In this document: in pieces, positions 1 through 8,804 of the stretch | How the letters are laid out: every line of letters begins with the position of its first letter | Numbering within the stretch: the stretch's first letter is position 1 | Origin: CAYLRY01 sp964386535 | GTDB taxonomy: Bacteria; Chloroflexota; Dehalococcoidia; Dehalococcoidales; UBA3254 | Assembly (NCBI GenBank): GCA_964386535.1 | Contig: CAYLRY010000010.1 | Coordinates: 7,386-71,385, forward strand | Length of the DNA stretch: 64,000 bases | Direction of reading: 5' to 3' | Program-made: the position numbers and the translations under genes | Notes under the pieces: model-generated | Database searches by the model: none | Seen by the model: only the letters and a program-made list of their open reading frames with translations | What the model was told of the DNA's origin: nothing

Positions 1-360
1 ATTAATATTACAGAGAAAGTTCGACAGGTGGTTGAGAACAGCGGAATCAAGGAAGGCTTTGTCCTGGTATCTGCAATGCATATTACCGCCGGTGTTTACG
101 TCAATGATGCTGAGGACGGGCTGATTGCAGATATAGAAGAGTGGTTGGAAAAACTGGCTCCTGCCCGGCCTGATTATAGGCACCACGCTACCGGTGAAAC
201 CAATGCGGATGCCCATTTGAAAAGCCTGCTTATACATCATGAGGTAATAGTGCCTGTCACTCATGGACTTCTGGACTTTGGGCCATGGCAGCAGATCTAC
301 TATGCCGAATTTGACGGACAGAGAAAAAAGCGGGTGGTTGTCAAATTAATGGGTGAATAA
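1..360 (+). CDS. yjbQ: YjbQ/UPF0047 family protein, 5' end outside window
   Basis: The frame is open from base 1 (reading INITEKVRQ before the first internal GTG at base 28), so the true start lies upstream of the window. Family hallmarks are visible: the HITAGVYVND block (usual form HTTAGVxIN), the HHATGETNADAHLKS block and a C-terminal THGLLDFGPWQQIYYAEFDG followed by KKRVVVKL. Known members are about 130-140 residues and form compact trimers. Some have been described as having secondary thiamine-phosphate synthase activity, but the physiological role is unsettled. It converges on the pentapeptide-repeat gene with only five bases between the stops. Family assignment is secure; function is not. 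Confidence 0.88.
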   Translation: MNITEKVRQVVENSGIKEGFVLVSAMHITAGVYVNDAEDGLIADIEEWLEKLAPARPDYRHHATGETNADAHLKSLLIHHEVIVPVTHGLLDFGPWQQIYYAEFDGQRKKRVVVKLMGE

Positions 361-365
361 ATGGC

Positions 366-950
366 CTATTCGATAATAATATCCATGCTGTTGAGCAAGG
401 AAATGACTTCAGGATAAGAAAACCGTGTTTTCTTCAGAGTGTTATTTTTTACATCGATCAGATAATTTTTTGACCCTCTTAGATCAGCACCTGTGAGGTT
501 GGTTTTAAAAAAACGGCTGCCTGTAAAATCAGTATTCCTGAAGTCCCCTTCAGTTAAATCAGCATCCGTAAAATCTACCTCTCGTGCTTCACAACCAATC
601 ACCTTAATTTTTGACAAATTTATCAGCTTAAAGCTGGAATAGTTAATCTGGCACTCATGAAAAGCCAGTTCCCGGATTTCCTTGGCTGTGGTCCAATCAA
701 TTCCAATGGCCTTGCATTTGGTAAAACCGGTTTCAATCCACCGGCAATCTGAAGGGATAACCGCACTTAATATGCATTCACTGAATTTACAATTGAGAAA
801 ACGGCACTTTTCCAGTTTGCAGTTTATAAAACTACAACTGCTGAATTCGCACTCCTCGAAGGATTTTGAGTTCAAGTTTTCGTTCGATAAGGAAATTTTG
901 GCAAATCTTGCCTGGTAGTAGGTTTTTTCCGAGAACGATATAATGTTCAA
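366..950 (-). CDS. pentapeptide-repeat protein
   Basis: A 194-residue protein dominated by pentapeptide repeats (pattern A/C/S-[DN]-[LF]-x-x), seen first as a Cys-rich stretch (CEFSSCSFINCKLEKCRFLNCKF, about residues 33-55, written here in part as SFINCKLEKCRF) and again as DFTDADLTEGDFRNTDFTGSRF near residues 126-147. Such repeats fold into a right-handed quadrilateral beta-helix; known members include topoisomerase-protecting DNA mimics, but most have no known role. The start is TTG at 950, preceded by AGGGG overlapping the stop of the upstream M24 gene, so it is probably the last gene of that operon. No signal peptide or membrane segment is visible. Function not assigned. Confidence 0.8.
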   Translation of the reverse strand: MNIISFSEKTYYQARFAKISLSNENLNSKSFEECEFSSCSFINCKLEKCRFLNCKFSECILSAVIPSDCRWIETGFTKCKAIGIDWTTAKEIRELAFHECQINYSSFKLINLSKIKVIGCEAREVDFTDADLTEGDFRNTDFTGSRFFKTNLTGADLRGSKNYLIDVKNNTLKKTRFSYPEVISLLNSMDIIIE

Positions 951-959
951 GTTTACCCC

Positions 960-2066
960 TTAAGACAGGCCCAGCTCTACTTTGCTGAATCTCTCGCATC
1001 CTGTCTCAGTGATCAGGTAGGTATAACCCATACCACAGCCCTCTCCCCCGATCTCAGTCATAATACTGGGATGGACAGCCAGGGTCATCCCCGGCTTAAG
1101 CACCGTGGTATTGGATTCGGTGATCGACCAAAAATCCAGAGCATCCAAACCAATGGCATGTCCAGGGCGGAGAGGCGAAATAAAACCGTTTTGGCGAACC
1201 GTATTAATCAGGGCATGGTATAGTTCAGATACTCTGGTGCCCGGCCGCAAGATGTCCATAGCTGCCTGGTTGGCTTTTCCCCAGACTCTCACCATTTTTT
1301 GAATCCCGGTCGGATAGTCCCACACCGGCAAAGTCACAGGCAGTTGAGCATAATATCCTTCAAAAGCCGGAGTAATTTCCATAAAAAGGGTATTTTTCTG
1401 TTTTAATCTCTCCCCCGTCGGCCAGTAGGTCATATTCATCCTGGAGCCTTCAGCATCAATCAAATCAAACGAATATTCGCAACCATATTCATAGATTATC
1501 CTCTTTACTTCTCCATATATTTCAAAATCTGTTTGTCCCGGATGAATAAAGTCTTTTAAAGTATAATAAACAGCATCAGCAACTCCAGCAGCAGTCCGCA
1601 TTTTATCTAATTCTTCAGCACTCTTGATCATACGTACCTGTTCCATTAAACCGCCAGCATCCAACCACCTGTTCTGAAAATTATTCATTATTCCCAGGTA
1701 CATGGGCACGGAAATGCAGGACATGCCTGCTATACCCAGTTTGCCGTTATCAACAAAACCGGGCAACTCCTTTTTGACCCAGCCTGTTGGATCAGATGTT
1801 TCTCTCAATTCCAGCAGATCAAAAGCCTCCAGCATCTTCCTTATTTTCGGTGAAAAGGATTGATTGGGCGCCACCAGATAGATTGGACTCCCTTCCCTGG
1901 GAAACAAGCAGCAACCTCCCCTACCATAGCCGGTCAAATAGCGGATATTGCCCCGGTTAAAATCATCAGACAGTCCCACCACCAGGAGGCAATCCATATC
2001 TTCCTTTTCCATCAATTCCCGTATGGCGGCATACCGCCTTTTAAATTCCTGATGAGAAATGCTCAA
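960..2066 (-). CDS. M24 (creatinase/aminopeptidase P) fold protein with altered metal site
   Basis: Residues 1-140 resemble the creatinase N-terminal domain (IRYLTGYGRGG, LVAPNQS) and residues about 150-365 the M24 pita-bread domain. The catalytic His is present in RPGHAIGLDALD. The other four usual metal ligands appear replaced: the two Asp positions read E (LFMEITPAFEG) and Q (YYAQLPV), the first Glu position reads HPS instead of EPG, and the last Glu is absent in GMGYTYLITETG. Metal-free creatinase is a precedent for an M24-fold enzyme without two metals, so this may hydrolyse a small amide or be non-peptidase. It lies 17 bases after the SDR gene, probably co-transcribed. Confidence 0.8.
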   Translation of the reverse strand: MSISHQEFKRRYAAIRELMEKEDMDCLLVVGLSDDFNRGNIRYLTGYGRGGCCLFPREGSPIYLVAPNQSFSPKIRKMLEAFDLLELRETSDPTGWVKKELPGFVDNGKLGIAGMSCISVPMYLGIMNNFQNRWLDAGGLMEQVRMIKSAEELDKMRTAAGVADAVYYTLKDFIHPGQTDFEIYGEVKRIIYEYGCEYSFDLIDAEGSRMNMTYWPTGERLKQKNTLFMEITPAFEGYYAQLPVTLPVWDYPTGIQKMVRVWGKANQAAMDILRPGTRVSELYHALINTVRQNGFISPLRPGHAIGLDALDFWSITESNTTVLKPGMTLAVHPSIMTEIGGEGCGMGYTYLITETGCERFSKVELGLS

Positions 2067-2083
2067 TTTTACCTCCCGGATTT

Positions 2084-2845
2084 CTAACGAATGGAATGTC
2101 CCCCGTCCAAAAAAATGGTCTGACCGACCAGATTGCGGGAGATGTCTGAAGCCAGATAGGCTACCATATTACCCACCTCTTCAGGTGTGGTTGACCTTCC
2201 GGAAGGAACTGTTGAAATCGCTTTTGCCAGTTCCTCCGGAGGGAAATTGCTGCGCATAAAATTGGTATCTCCCACACCTGGAGCTACGCTATTAACGTTT
2301 ATTCCGGAAGAAATGACCTCTTTAGCTAAACCTCTGGTGAAAGTAATAATAGCAGCCTTGGAGGCGCCGTAGTGTACACACCTGGGCATTCCACTTACTC
2401 CAGCTCCGGAAGAGATGTTGATTATTTTCCCGCTTTTTCTTTGCAGCATATGCGGCAGCACTGCCTGGGTGCAATAAAATACACCATAAACATTTAAATT
2501 AATAACCTTTTCCCAGTTTTCAACCGGTGTATCCACAAAAGGCAAGGGCGGTGTAGCCCGGCCGGCGTTATTCACCAGTATGTCAATTTTACCGAATTCC
2601 TCCAGTACTGTCTTTACCATCGATTGCACAGCGCTGATGCTGGTTACATCAGTTTGAACTGCCAGGGCTTTACATCCTAACGCCTCAACTTCAGCAGCGG
2701 TTTTTTTTGCTCCTTCAATATCAATATCCACCGCAGCTATATCGCATCCGGCGCCGCCTAAGACCAGAGCAATCCCTTTGCCGAATCCAATTGGGCTCCC
2801 TGCGCCGGTAATTAAAGCTACTTTACCTTTTAAACCCAGTTCCAT
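2084..2845 (-). CDS. short-chain dehydrogenase/reductase (SDR)
   Basis: A 253-residue classical SDR for NAD(P)-dependent oxidation or reduction of an alcohol/ketone. Visible motifs are the cofactor-binding TGAGSPIGFGKG near residue 14, the acidic D in AAVDID (favouring NAD(H)), NNAG near residue 92, catalytic Ser in ISSGAG and YGASK near residue 160, and the C-terminal GQTIFLDGGHS. The glycine-rich loop has an unusual SPIGFGKG spacing instead of SRGIGRA. ATG start with GGAGG just upstream. It leads a three-gene minus-strand operon with the M24-like protein and pentapeptide protein. Substrate unknown; the closest general annotation is a 3-oxoacyl-ACP reductase or glucose dehydrogenase-type SDR. 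Confidence 0.88.
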   Translation of the reverse strand: MELGLKGKVALITGAGSPIGFGKGIALVLGGAGCDIAAVDIDIEGAKKTAAEVEALGCKALAVQTDVTSISAVQSMVKTVLEEFGKIDILVNNAGRATPPLPFVDTPVENWEKVINLNVYGVFYCTQAVLPHMLQRKSGKIINISSGAGVSGMPRCVHYGASKAAIITFTRGLAKEVISSGINVNSVAPGVGDTNFMRSNFPPEELAKAISTVPSGRSTTPEEVGNMVAYLASDISRNLVGQTIFLDGGHSIR

Positions 2846-2973
2846 GATGAAACCTCCTCAATTAAATAAACCGCCTGGTTGAAAATATCATTTAGTGTTG
2901 GGGAAAACCTGCAAATCAAACCGTTTTTTTTCTGGAACATAACAAATGAATATAATTCTGTATTGATGGAATT

Positions 2974-3002
2974 ATGATATAATGCAGCTTCCTCAGAGTC
3001 AA
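2974..3002 (-). promoter_or_regulatory. sigma70-type promoter of the SDR operon
   Basis: On the minus strand TTGACT (3002-2997), a 17-base spacer and TATCAT (2979-2974). It lies about 130 bases upstream of the SDR start codon. Confidence 0.6.
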
Positions 3003-3263
3003 ATATAATGACCTCAACATTTCATTCTAACATGCTTATATGCGGCAATTTTTAGGGATATCTTTCCGCTTAACTAATCATTCAAGATTACAAATCACTT
3101 TTTATATTAACATTCTCTAACAGCCCTGAAGATTTTTTCTTGACCTGTACTGAGGCATAATTCTCCCAATAACCCTAAGTTAAAGTTTAAACGTTCAGCT
3201 TCAGTTGATCTCCTGAAAATTGACCCAAGGCCCTTTCCTTTATTTATAATGAGCAGCAGCTAA

Positions 3264-3292
3264 TTGACTCATATGAAAAATTAAGTTATGAT
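3264..3292 (+). promoter_or_regulatory. sigma70-type promoter of the PEP/pyruvate-binding gene
   Basis: TTGACT (3264-3269), 17-base spacer, TATGAT (3287-3292), 68 bases before the start codon at 3361. Confidence 0.6.
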
Positions 3293-3360
3293 TTAAATAT
3301 ACGGCAGTCTATTTCCGCATTTGTCTTTCAAATATTTGAATTTTCAAGAGACTCAAGAGC

Positions 3361-6027
3361 ATGGAAGATAGAAACAGCAAAATTATCAGCAGCGGGCTGG
3401 CCCAACTGGATGACCTCCTGCAAGGATTGCGCCCGGGTGATAATGTGGTCTGGCAGATAGACCGGATGGATGAATATGTACATTTCGCCGGACTGTTCGC
3501 TGCACAGGCCGTCCTCATCGGAGCGGTTTGTGTTTATTTTAGATTTGCACCGCATCCTCCAGTTGTTATGTCAAATAAAAATGTTAGTATAATCCAGATA
3601 GACCCCTCACCCGGGTTCGACTATTTCAGCGGTAAAGTCCATGAAACAATCGAGAAACAGGGAAAAGGGGCCTATTTCATTTTCGATAATCTGTCTTCCC
3701 TGGTAACGGAATGGGCCACTGATGAGCTGCTGGCCAATTTTTACCAGGTTACCTGTCCCTATATATTCGAACAGGATGACATGGCCTATTTTGCCCTGAC
3801 TCGCGGTCAGCACAACTACAACACCATTGCCACTATACGCGATACCACACAGATATTAATAGACGTTTATCATATTGATGATAATACTTATATACACCCC
3901 TTGAAAGTCTGGAACCGCTACTCCCAGCAGATGTTTTTACCTCATCTTGCAGGCGAACGTGAATGGACTCCCATTTTTAGGAGTGGTGATGCAGCCACAG
4001 TTTTATCAGCTTCTCGTAAACAACTTGTACGTACTCTGCCGGATTCCAGTGCACCCTGGAATAGCGTTTACCGTAAACTGGTTCAATATCAAAACAGTAC
4101 TATTGATACCCCGGGTGCGGCTCTTGAAGCAGCCTTTCTAAAAAGAGAACTAACACGCATGATGCTGGGGAACCATTCCCAACTGAACAATCTGGCAGAC
4201 CGGTATCTGACAGTGGAGGATCTGTTTCAAATACGCAGCAGGCTGATCGGCACCGGCCAGATTGGTGGCAAAGCCGCCGGCATGCTTCTGGCCAGAAGGG
4301 TGCTTTGTGACGAAAAGAAGGAGATAAATTATTCTGCTGTCCTGGAAGAACACGACTCTTTTTATATCGGCTCGGATGTTTTTTTTACTTTCCTGGTGAA
4401 CAATAATCTATTTAGAACAAGACTGAACCTCACAAAAAATCCACAGCTTTCTGAGGACGAGTTTGCTAAAATAGAGCAAAGCTTTCTGGCAGGCCAGTTC
4501 CCCCGGGAAACCCTGGAGCAATTCCATGATATGCTAGATTACTTTGGACAGGCCCCTATTATTGTGCGTTCCAGCAGCCTCCTGGAAGATAGTTTTACCA
4601 ATGCTTTTGCCGGGAAATACCGCTCTGAGTTCTGCACCAATCAGGGAAATCCTGATGACCGGATGGATTCCTTTTTAAGGGCCGTAAAACTGGTCTATGC
4701 CAGTGCTCTTAACCCGGACGTTCTTTCTTATCGGAAGAAGTTTGGCTTGAGCGAAGGTGACGAACAAATGGCGATACTGGTCCAGCGAGTTTCCGGAATG
4801 CCTTTTAAACAATACTTTTTCCCTACACTGGCGGGTGTAGCTTTCTCATATAATCTTTTCGCCTGGACCAACCGTATTGATCCGGCTAAAGGAATGGTGC
4901 GCCTGGTTATGGGGATGGGGACTCGCGCCGTTAACCGGGTTAGTAACGATTATCCCAGAATGATCGCCATTAGCCACCCTGAACTTAGACCGGAAACCGG
5001 TAACCAGATTAAAAAATATTCGCAAAGATATATTGATCTTCTGGATCTGCATAACAACGAGTTTACCACCAAGACGCTGACTGAGATTATAGCCGCGGGA
5101 GATTATCCCGATTTGGAATTCTTGATTTCGTCCATGGAAGATGGCTATCTGCATGATTGGTCATTAATGGATATGCCGGGAAAAGATATTGTTTTAACCT
5201 TTAATAATCTTATCCAGCGTTCAAATTTCATCAAAATCATGGGAGATATTGTATCCATTTTACAGAAAGCCTGGGGACAACCAATTGATATTGAATTTAC
5301 AGCCCATATCACTCCTCAAGGCGTAATCAGCGTGAATCTATTACAATGCAGGGCTTTAAGCCTGCCCAGGAAATCTAGTTCAGGAATTGCCTTACCCGCT
5401 ACCTTAAAGCCGCAGCATATTCTGTTCCAATCCAACCGTGCAATTAGCGCTGGATCAGTCAGCGATATCCGGTATATCGTCTATATAGACCCTGAAGCGT
5501 ATTCTGGAATAACCTCGCTTGAAACAAAAAAAATGCTTGGACGCCTTGTCGGTAAGCTTAACGACCTTTTAAGCAGTGGAGATGGGAAATTCATCCTGGT
5601 TGGCCCGGGAAGATGGGGCAGTAATAATATCGACCTGGGTATTAACGTCAGTTATGCTGATATCTCAAACACAGCCATCCTGGTAGAAATCGCTCTTGAA
5701 AAGAACGGATACGCACCGGAAGTATCTTTTGGTACCCATTTTTTTCTGGACCTGGTAGAAGCAGGCATTATCTATATTCCTGTTTATCCGGATGAGAATC
5801 CTGAAAATTTCAACTCAGGTTTTTTTAAAAAATCATACAATCTGCTACATGACCTTTTACCGGACTTTGGAGAATATCAAAATGTTATAAAGGTCATTGA
5901 TGTCACCCGGGAAACTTCCGGAAGTAGAGCGGAAGCATTGGTAACGCCTGAAACCAGGAAGGCTGTCTGTTACCTGCGGCGTACACACTTACAAAACGTA
6001 AACGGTAAAAATGTGGCTGGCAAATAA
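3361..6027 (+). CDS. degenerate KaiC-like domain fused to PEP/pyruvate-binding ATP-grasp domain
   Basis: Residues about 8-235 look like a RecA/KaiC-type domain (SSGLAQLDDLLQGLRPGDNVVW matches the KaiC opening, in part ISSGLAQLDDLLQGL), but the P-loop GxxxxGKT that should follow is missing (QIDRMDEYVHF stands there). Residues about 295-690 are the pyruvate phosphate dikinase / PEP synthase N-terminal ATP-grasp domain: GTGQIGGKAAGML near 295 and IIVRSSSLLEDSF near 402. The C-terminal part has GPGRWGSNN near 747. The phosphohistidine swivelling domain and C-terminal TIM barrel of true dikinases are absent, so it cannot run a full PEP synthase reaction alone. It is a single-gene transcript with no RBS better than GAGACTCAAGAG. 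Role unknown. Confidence 0.82.
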   Translation: MEDRNSKIISSGLAQLDDLLQGLRPGDNVVWQIDRMDEYVHFAGLFAAQAVLIGAVCVYFRFAPHPPVVMSNKNVSIIQIDPSPGFDYFSGKVHETIEKQGKGAYFIFDNLSSLVTEWATDELLANFYQVTCPYIFEQDDMAYFALTRGQHNYNTIATIRDTTQILIDVYHIDDNTYIHPLKVWNRYSQQMFLPHLAGEREWTPIFRSGDAATVLSASRKQLVRTLPDSSAPWNSVYRKLVQYQNSTIDTPGAALEAAFLKRELTRMMLGNHSQLNNLADRYLTVEDLFQIRSRLIGTGQIGGKAAGMLLARRVLCDEKKEINYSAVLEEHDSFYIGSDVFFTFLVNNNLFRTRLNLTKNPQLSEDEFAKIEQSFLAGQFPRETLEQFHDMLDYFGQAPIIVRSSSLLEDSFTNAFAGKYRSEFCTNQGNPDDRMDSFLRAVKLVYASALNPDVLSYRKKFGLSEGDEQMAILVQRVSGMPFKQYFFPTLAGVAFSYNLFAWTNRIDPAKGMVRLVMGMGTRAVNRVSNDYPRMIAISHPELRPETGNQIKKYSQRYIDLLDLHNNEFTTKTLTEIIAAGDYPDLEFLISSMEDGYLHDWSLMDMPGKDIVLTFNNLIQRSNFIKIMGDIVSILQKAWGQPIDIEFTAHITPQGVISVNLLQCRALSLPRKSSSGIALPATLKPQHILFQSNRAISAGSVSDIRYIVYIDPEAYSGITSLETKKMLGRLVGKLNDLLSSGDGKFILVGPGRWGSNNIDLGINVSYADISNTAILVEIALEKNGYAPEVSFGTHFFLDLVEAGIIYIPVYPDENPENFNSGFFKKSYNLLHDLLPDFGEYQNVIKVIDVTRETSGSRAEALVTPETRKAVCYLRRTHLQNVNGKNVAGK

Positions 6028-6177
6028 TTTTTTTATAGCTTACCCGGTCAAGAATACCGCTAAAAGATTTTTTCCTTGACTTGACTTTAATATTTTAATC
6101 TTAATTTTTTATTATTGATTGAGAATTAGTATTTATTAATCGCCTGATTTCCCTTTCCTGGTTATTGTTCAGTATTT

Positions 6178-6924
6178 CTAGGTTATACCTCCATCAATAC
6201 AAATTACCTGACCGGTAATATAGTCTGCATCAGGGCTGGCTAAAAAAGCAACCAGCTCAGCTACTTCTTCAGGTTTGCCAAAACGTTTTAGAGCAGATCT
6301 GGAAAGCATTTCGCTTTGATATTCCTCCGAAATGGATTCTGTCATGCGCGTGGTAATATAGCCCGGGGCTACTGCATTTACAGTTATATTACGTGACCCC
6401 ACCTCACGCGCCAGGCTTTTGGTAAAACCGATTAATCCGGCTTTCGAAGTAGAGTAGCAGACGCTGCCCAATCCCATAACTCCTGCAATAGAAGAAGTAT
6501 TGATAATTCTACCCCATCCCAGAGTCATCATAGATCGTAATGTCAACCTGGTACATAAATATGCTCCCTTCAGATTAGTGCCCATTACTGCGTCCCAGTC
6601 ATTTTCTGCAGTTCTCAATAAAAAGGCATCCCGGATAATACCTGCATTATTTACCAGAATATCTATATGCCCCCAGGTTTCAATTACCTGGTTAATAACG
6701 ATTTTCAAAGAATTAGAGCTATTAATATCAGCCAGAGCCGGGATGGCTTCGCCACCCCGGCTTTTTATCTCTTCAATGACTGGTACTGCTTCATTCTCAT
6801 CCGGTAAATCATTGATAGCAATTCTGGCGCCGGAACCGGATAGCCTTAAAGCAATGGCCTTTCCAATGCCCCTGGAGGCCCCGGTGATAAAAGCTACCTT
6901 ACCGGATAACTCCTGTTCTTTCAT
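6178..6924 (-). CDS. fabG: FabG-like 3-oxoacyl-ACP reductase (SDR)
   Basis: A 248-residue SDR with TGASRGIGKAIA near residue 15, NNAGIIRD near 91, catalytic Ser in NTSSIAG, YSTSKAG near 158, and a C-terminal ITGQVICIDGGIT. The NNAGIxRD and VAPGYIxTxMT blocks are characteristic of FabG, which reduces 3-oxoacyl thioesters on ACP with NADPH. It lies 25 bases after an acyl carrier protein gene, which supports an acyl-thioester substrate. It is the last gene of the long dehydratase operon. Because the operon is not a fatty-acid synthesis locus, the real substrate could be a 3-hydroxyacyl-CoA or ACP derivative of that pathway. Confidence 0.88.
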   Translation of the reverse strand: MKEQELSGKVAFITGASRGIGKAIALRLSGSGARIAINDLPDENEAVPVIEEIKSRGGEAIPALADINSSNSLKIVINQVIETWGHIDILVNNAGIIRDAFLLRTAENDWDAVMGTNLKGAYLCTRLTLRSMMTLGWGRIINTSSIAGVMGLGSVCYSTSKAGLIGFTKSLAREVGSRNITVNAVAPGYITTRMTESISEEYQSEMLSRSALKRFGKPEEVAELVAFLASPDADYITGQVICIDGGIT

Positions 6925-6949
6925 TGGATTGGTCTCCTTTACTCAGGTG

Positions 6950-7207
6950 TTATTTTTTATCAGCTATCTTTTTCTTAACGTAATCGATAAAGCCCCCCAT
7001 ATTATTTATGGATTTGAGCTCTTCATCTACCAATTCGATGTCAAATGCCTCTTCGATGGCTACCATAACCTGCACTACATCCAATGAATCAGCACCCAGC
7101 TCTTTAAAGGTAGTCGAAGGAGTCAGCACGACATTTTCTTTACGCAGGATTTTTGCAATGACTTTTTGTAGAGTCTCTTCTACCGAAGTGGTCTGTTCCA
7201 TAGTCAT
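6950..7207 (-). CDS. acpP: acyl carrier protein
   Basis: An 85-residue ACP carrying the phosphopantetheine attachment motif GADSLDVVQV with the modified Ser in DSL. The surrounding helices (VEETLQKVIAKIL and VAIEEAFDIELVDEE) are typical. I place the start at the ATG at 7207, which has AAAGGAGG six to seven bases upstream; an in-frame ATG at 7240 would add 11 residues containing this RBS and is unlikely. It sits between a solute-binding lipoprotein and a FabG-like reductase. This may be a dedicated ACP for the operon pathway, as fatty-acid-synthesis ACPs usually lie in fab clusters. Confidence 0.93.
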   Translation of the reverse strand: MTMEQTTSVEETLQKVIAKILRKENVVLTPSTTFKELGADSLDVVQVMVAIEEAFDIELVDEELKSINNMGGFIDYVKKKIADKK

Positions 7208-7249
7208 ATTACATCCTCCTTTAATAATCGATTTCTTCAATATTAATTT

Positions 7250-8521
7250 CTATTTATCAATTCCCTCAAAGGTTCTCGGCATAGTAACCCAATCGCTAAG
7301 TGATACTGTCCCGGTCTGGGTGAGCTTGGAGATCTTCATTGTTTGTACCCCCAGTCTCCTGTCAGGGCCAAAACCGAAGTCTTTGCTGTTGCCCAGAGTA
7401 TCTATACTGGTAAGTTTGTTTAAAGCATTATAAATGGCTATTCTGTCAACTTTATCTTTACCCACATCGCGGGCAGCTTGCCTGATCGCAGCGGTAAAGG
7501 CAGCTTTAAAATTTAACATCAGGCGGTTATCTGACCACTTTTCCTTCTTTTCAGCCCATTGATATATTTTGGTATATAATTTAGCAGCTTCGGTATTATC
7601 CGAATAGGGTGATTCCGAACGGATAATGGTAAAACCTTCTGCATCCTTTCCTGCCAGGCCGAGCAGAACTTCAGCTTCTACATATTCATTAAAAGTGAGG
7701 GACATTTTGTCTTTCAGCCCCAACCCATTAAAATCTCTGATCGCAATGTTAGCATGTGCGGAAGTACCCATCATCCAGACGTAATTCACACCAGCATCTC
7801 TCAATTGCAATAATTGAGGTTTCATATCCATTCCGGCTGCAGCATATTGAACCTCGGTAATTTCCACACCCTGTTTCTTAGCCCAGGACTGGGCCTGTTT
7901 CCACACACTTCCACTCTGAAGATCCCAGGCTAAAACCCCTATTTTAGGAGCTCCTGTTCCCTTCCAATCCTGTTTGGCCCATTTAACAAAACCCGCAAAA
8001 CCATCTGCCGGTGGAATTGCCAGATTAAAAAAATAAGATACCGGAATGTATAAGCGGGGATCATTGGCAGAAGTGCCGAAAACCACCGATTTATCGGATA
8101 CTATTGTATCTTTAATGCCTGTATAATAAAAGTCCTCTACAACCAGATAAAGCGCCGGGTTATAACTGTTTTGCAGCTCTTTGTAAGCCAGAATAGCTCC
8201 TTCAGGCCCACCTTTGTTATCAACTATTTTCCAGGCCAATCTAATGCCGTCGATTCCACCTTCAACTTCGTTGACATATTTAAAAATATACTCCAGTTCT
8301 TTAAACATGGTGCCTACAGAGGCGGCTGCGGGCCCGGTAAGCCCTCCCATTACTCCAATACGCACTTCCGGCGCTGGTTTTGCCTCTGTGGTTGGAGCGG
8401 CAACAGACGTGGTATTGGAAGCTCCTCCCGAACCGCTGGAACAACTACTGGCCAAAGGCAAGCAGACCAGCATTAGAGATAAACAAACCAGCAAAATCAT
8501 AGTACCCAAATTTCTTTTCAT
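7250..8521 (-). CDS. branched-chain amino acid-type ABC transporter substrate-binding lipoprotein
   Basis: A 423-residue periplasmic-binding-protein type I fold (LivK/Peripla_BP_6). It begins with a lipoprotein signal (MKRNLG, a hydrophobic run, then LASSC) followed by a Ser/Thr/Ala-rich linker. EVRIGVMGGLTGPAAASVG and WKIVDNKGGPEGAILAYKEL are the standard opening blocks; GVNYVWMMGTS and AFTAAIRQAARDVG lie later. Such proteins deliver branched amino acids, amides, or aromatic and short-chain carboxylates to an ABC importer, but no permease or ATPase genes are in the window. Position inside an acyl-CoA dehydratase operon suggests the ligand is the pathway's carboxylate substrate, which is inference. 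RBS GGGAGG precedes the ATG. Confidence 0.9.
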   Translation of the reverse strand: MKRNLGTMILLVCLSLMLVCLPLASSCSSGSGGASNTTSVAAPTTEAKPAPEVRIGVMGGLTGPAAASVGTMFKELEYIFKYVNEVEGGIDGIRLAWKIVDNKGGPEGAILAYKELQNSYNPALYLVVEDFYYTGIKDTIVSDKSVVFGTSANDPRLYIPVSYFFNLAIPPADGFAGFVKWAKQDWKGTGAPKIGVLAWDLQSGSVWKQAQSWAKKQGVEITEVQYAAAGMDMKPQLLQLRDAGVNYVWMMGTSAHANIAIRDFNGLGLKDKMSLTFNEYVEAEVLLGLAGKDAEGFTIIRSESPYSDNTEAAKLYTKIYQWAEKKEKWSDNRLMLNFKAAFTAAIRQAARDVGKDKVDRIAIYNALNKLTSIDTLGNSKDFGFGPDRRLGVQTMKISKLTQTGTVSLSDWVTMPRTFEGIDK

Positions 8522-8564
8522 GTAAACCTCCCGATATTGATAATATTTTATACCTGTTATTGGA

Positions 8565-8774
8565 TTACACCCCGGTTTTTACCGAGACATCGCATTTTAA
8601 TGCCATGGCGTTCCTAACGGCGGAGATTATTTCATCCGACACGACCTGACAATCAGCCTGGTCTATATCTACAACCGCCACAGCAGCTCCTTCTTTGGCT
8701 AGGGCCCGTGCAATAGCACGGCCAATGCCTCTACGAGAGCCGGTCACAATGCCCGTCTTACCTGCTAATTTCAT
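8565..8774 (-). pseudogene. truncated SDR remnant
   Basis: Only the first 69 codons of an SDR survive: MKLAGKTGIVTGSRRGIGRA to KCDVSVKTGV, then stop. The intact paralog at 11273-12019 has nearly the same N-terminus (MKLAGRTAIVTGSRRGIGRA and KCDVSLKAEV). The Rossmann glycine motif is kept, but NNAG, the catalytic Ser, YxxxK and the substrate-binding half are missing. It lies directly after a dehydratase pair just as the intact paralog does, so it is the decayed SDR of the second tandem unit. The deletion end lies immediately upstream of the solute-binding-protein gene. A folded dinucleotide-binding peptide is conceivable but unlikely. Confidence 0.82.
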
Positions 8775-8804
8775 AAGATTTTTACCTTGTTTATTAGTGT
8801 GTTA

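Larger units (their letters stand above)
2846..3360 (+). other. divergent intergenic region
   Basis: About 515 bases without a supported gene, between the minus-strand SDR operon and the plus-strand KaiC-like/PEP-binding gene. It is AT-rich and carries one good sigma70-type promoter for each direction (2974-3002 minus, 3264-3292 plus). I see no RNA gene or repeat here. Confidence 0.6.
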
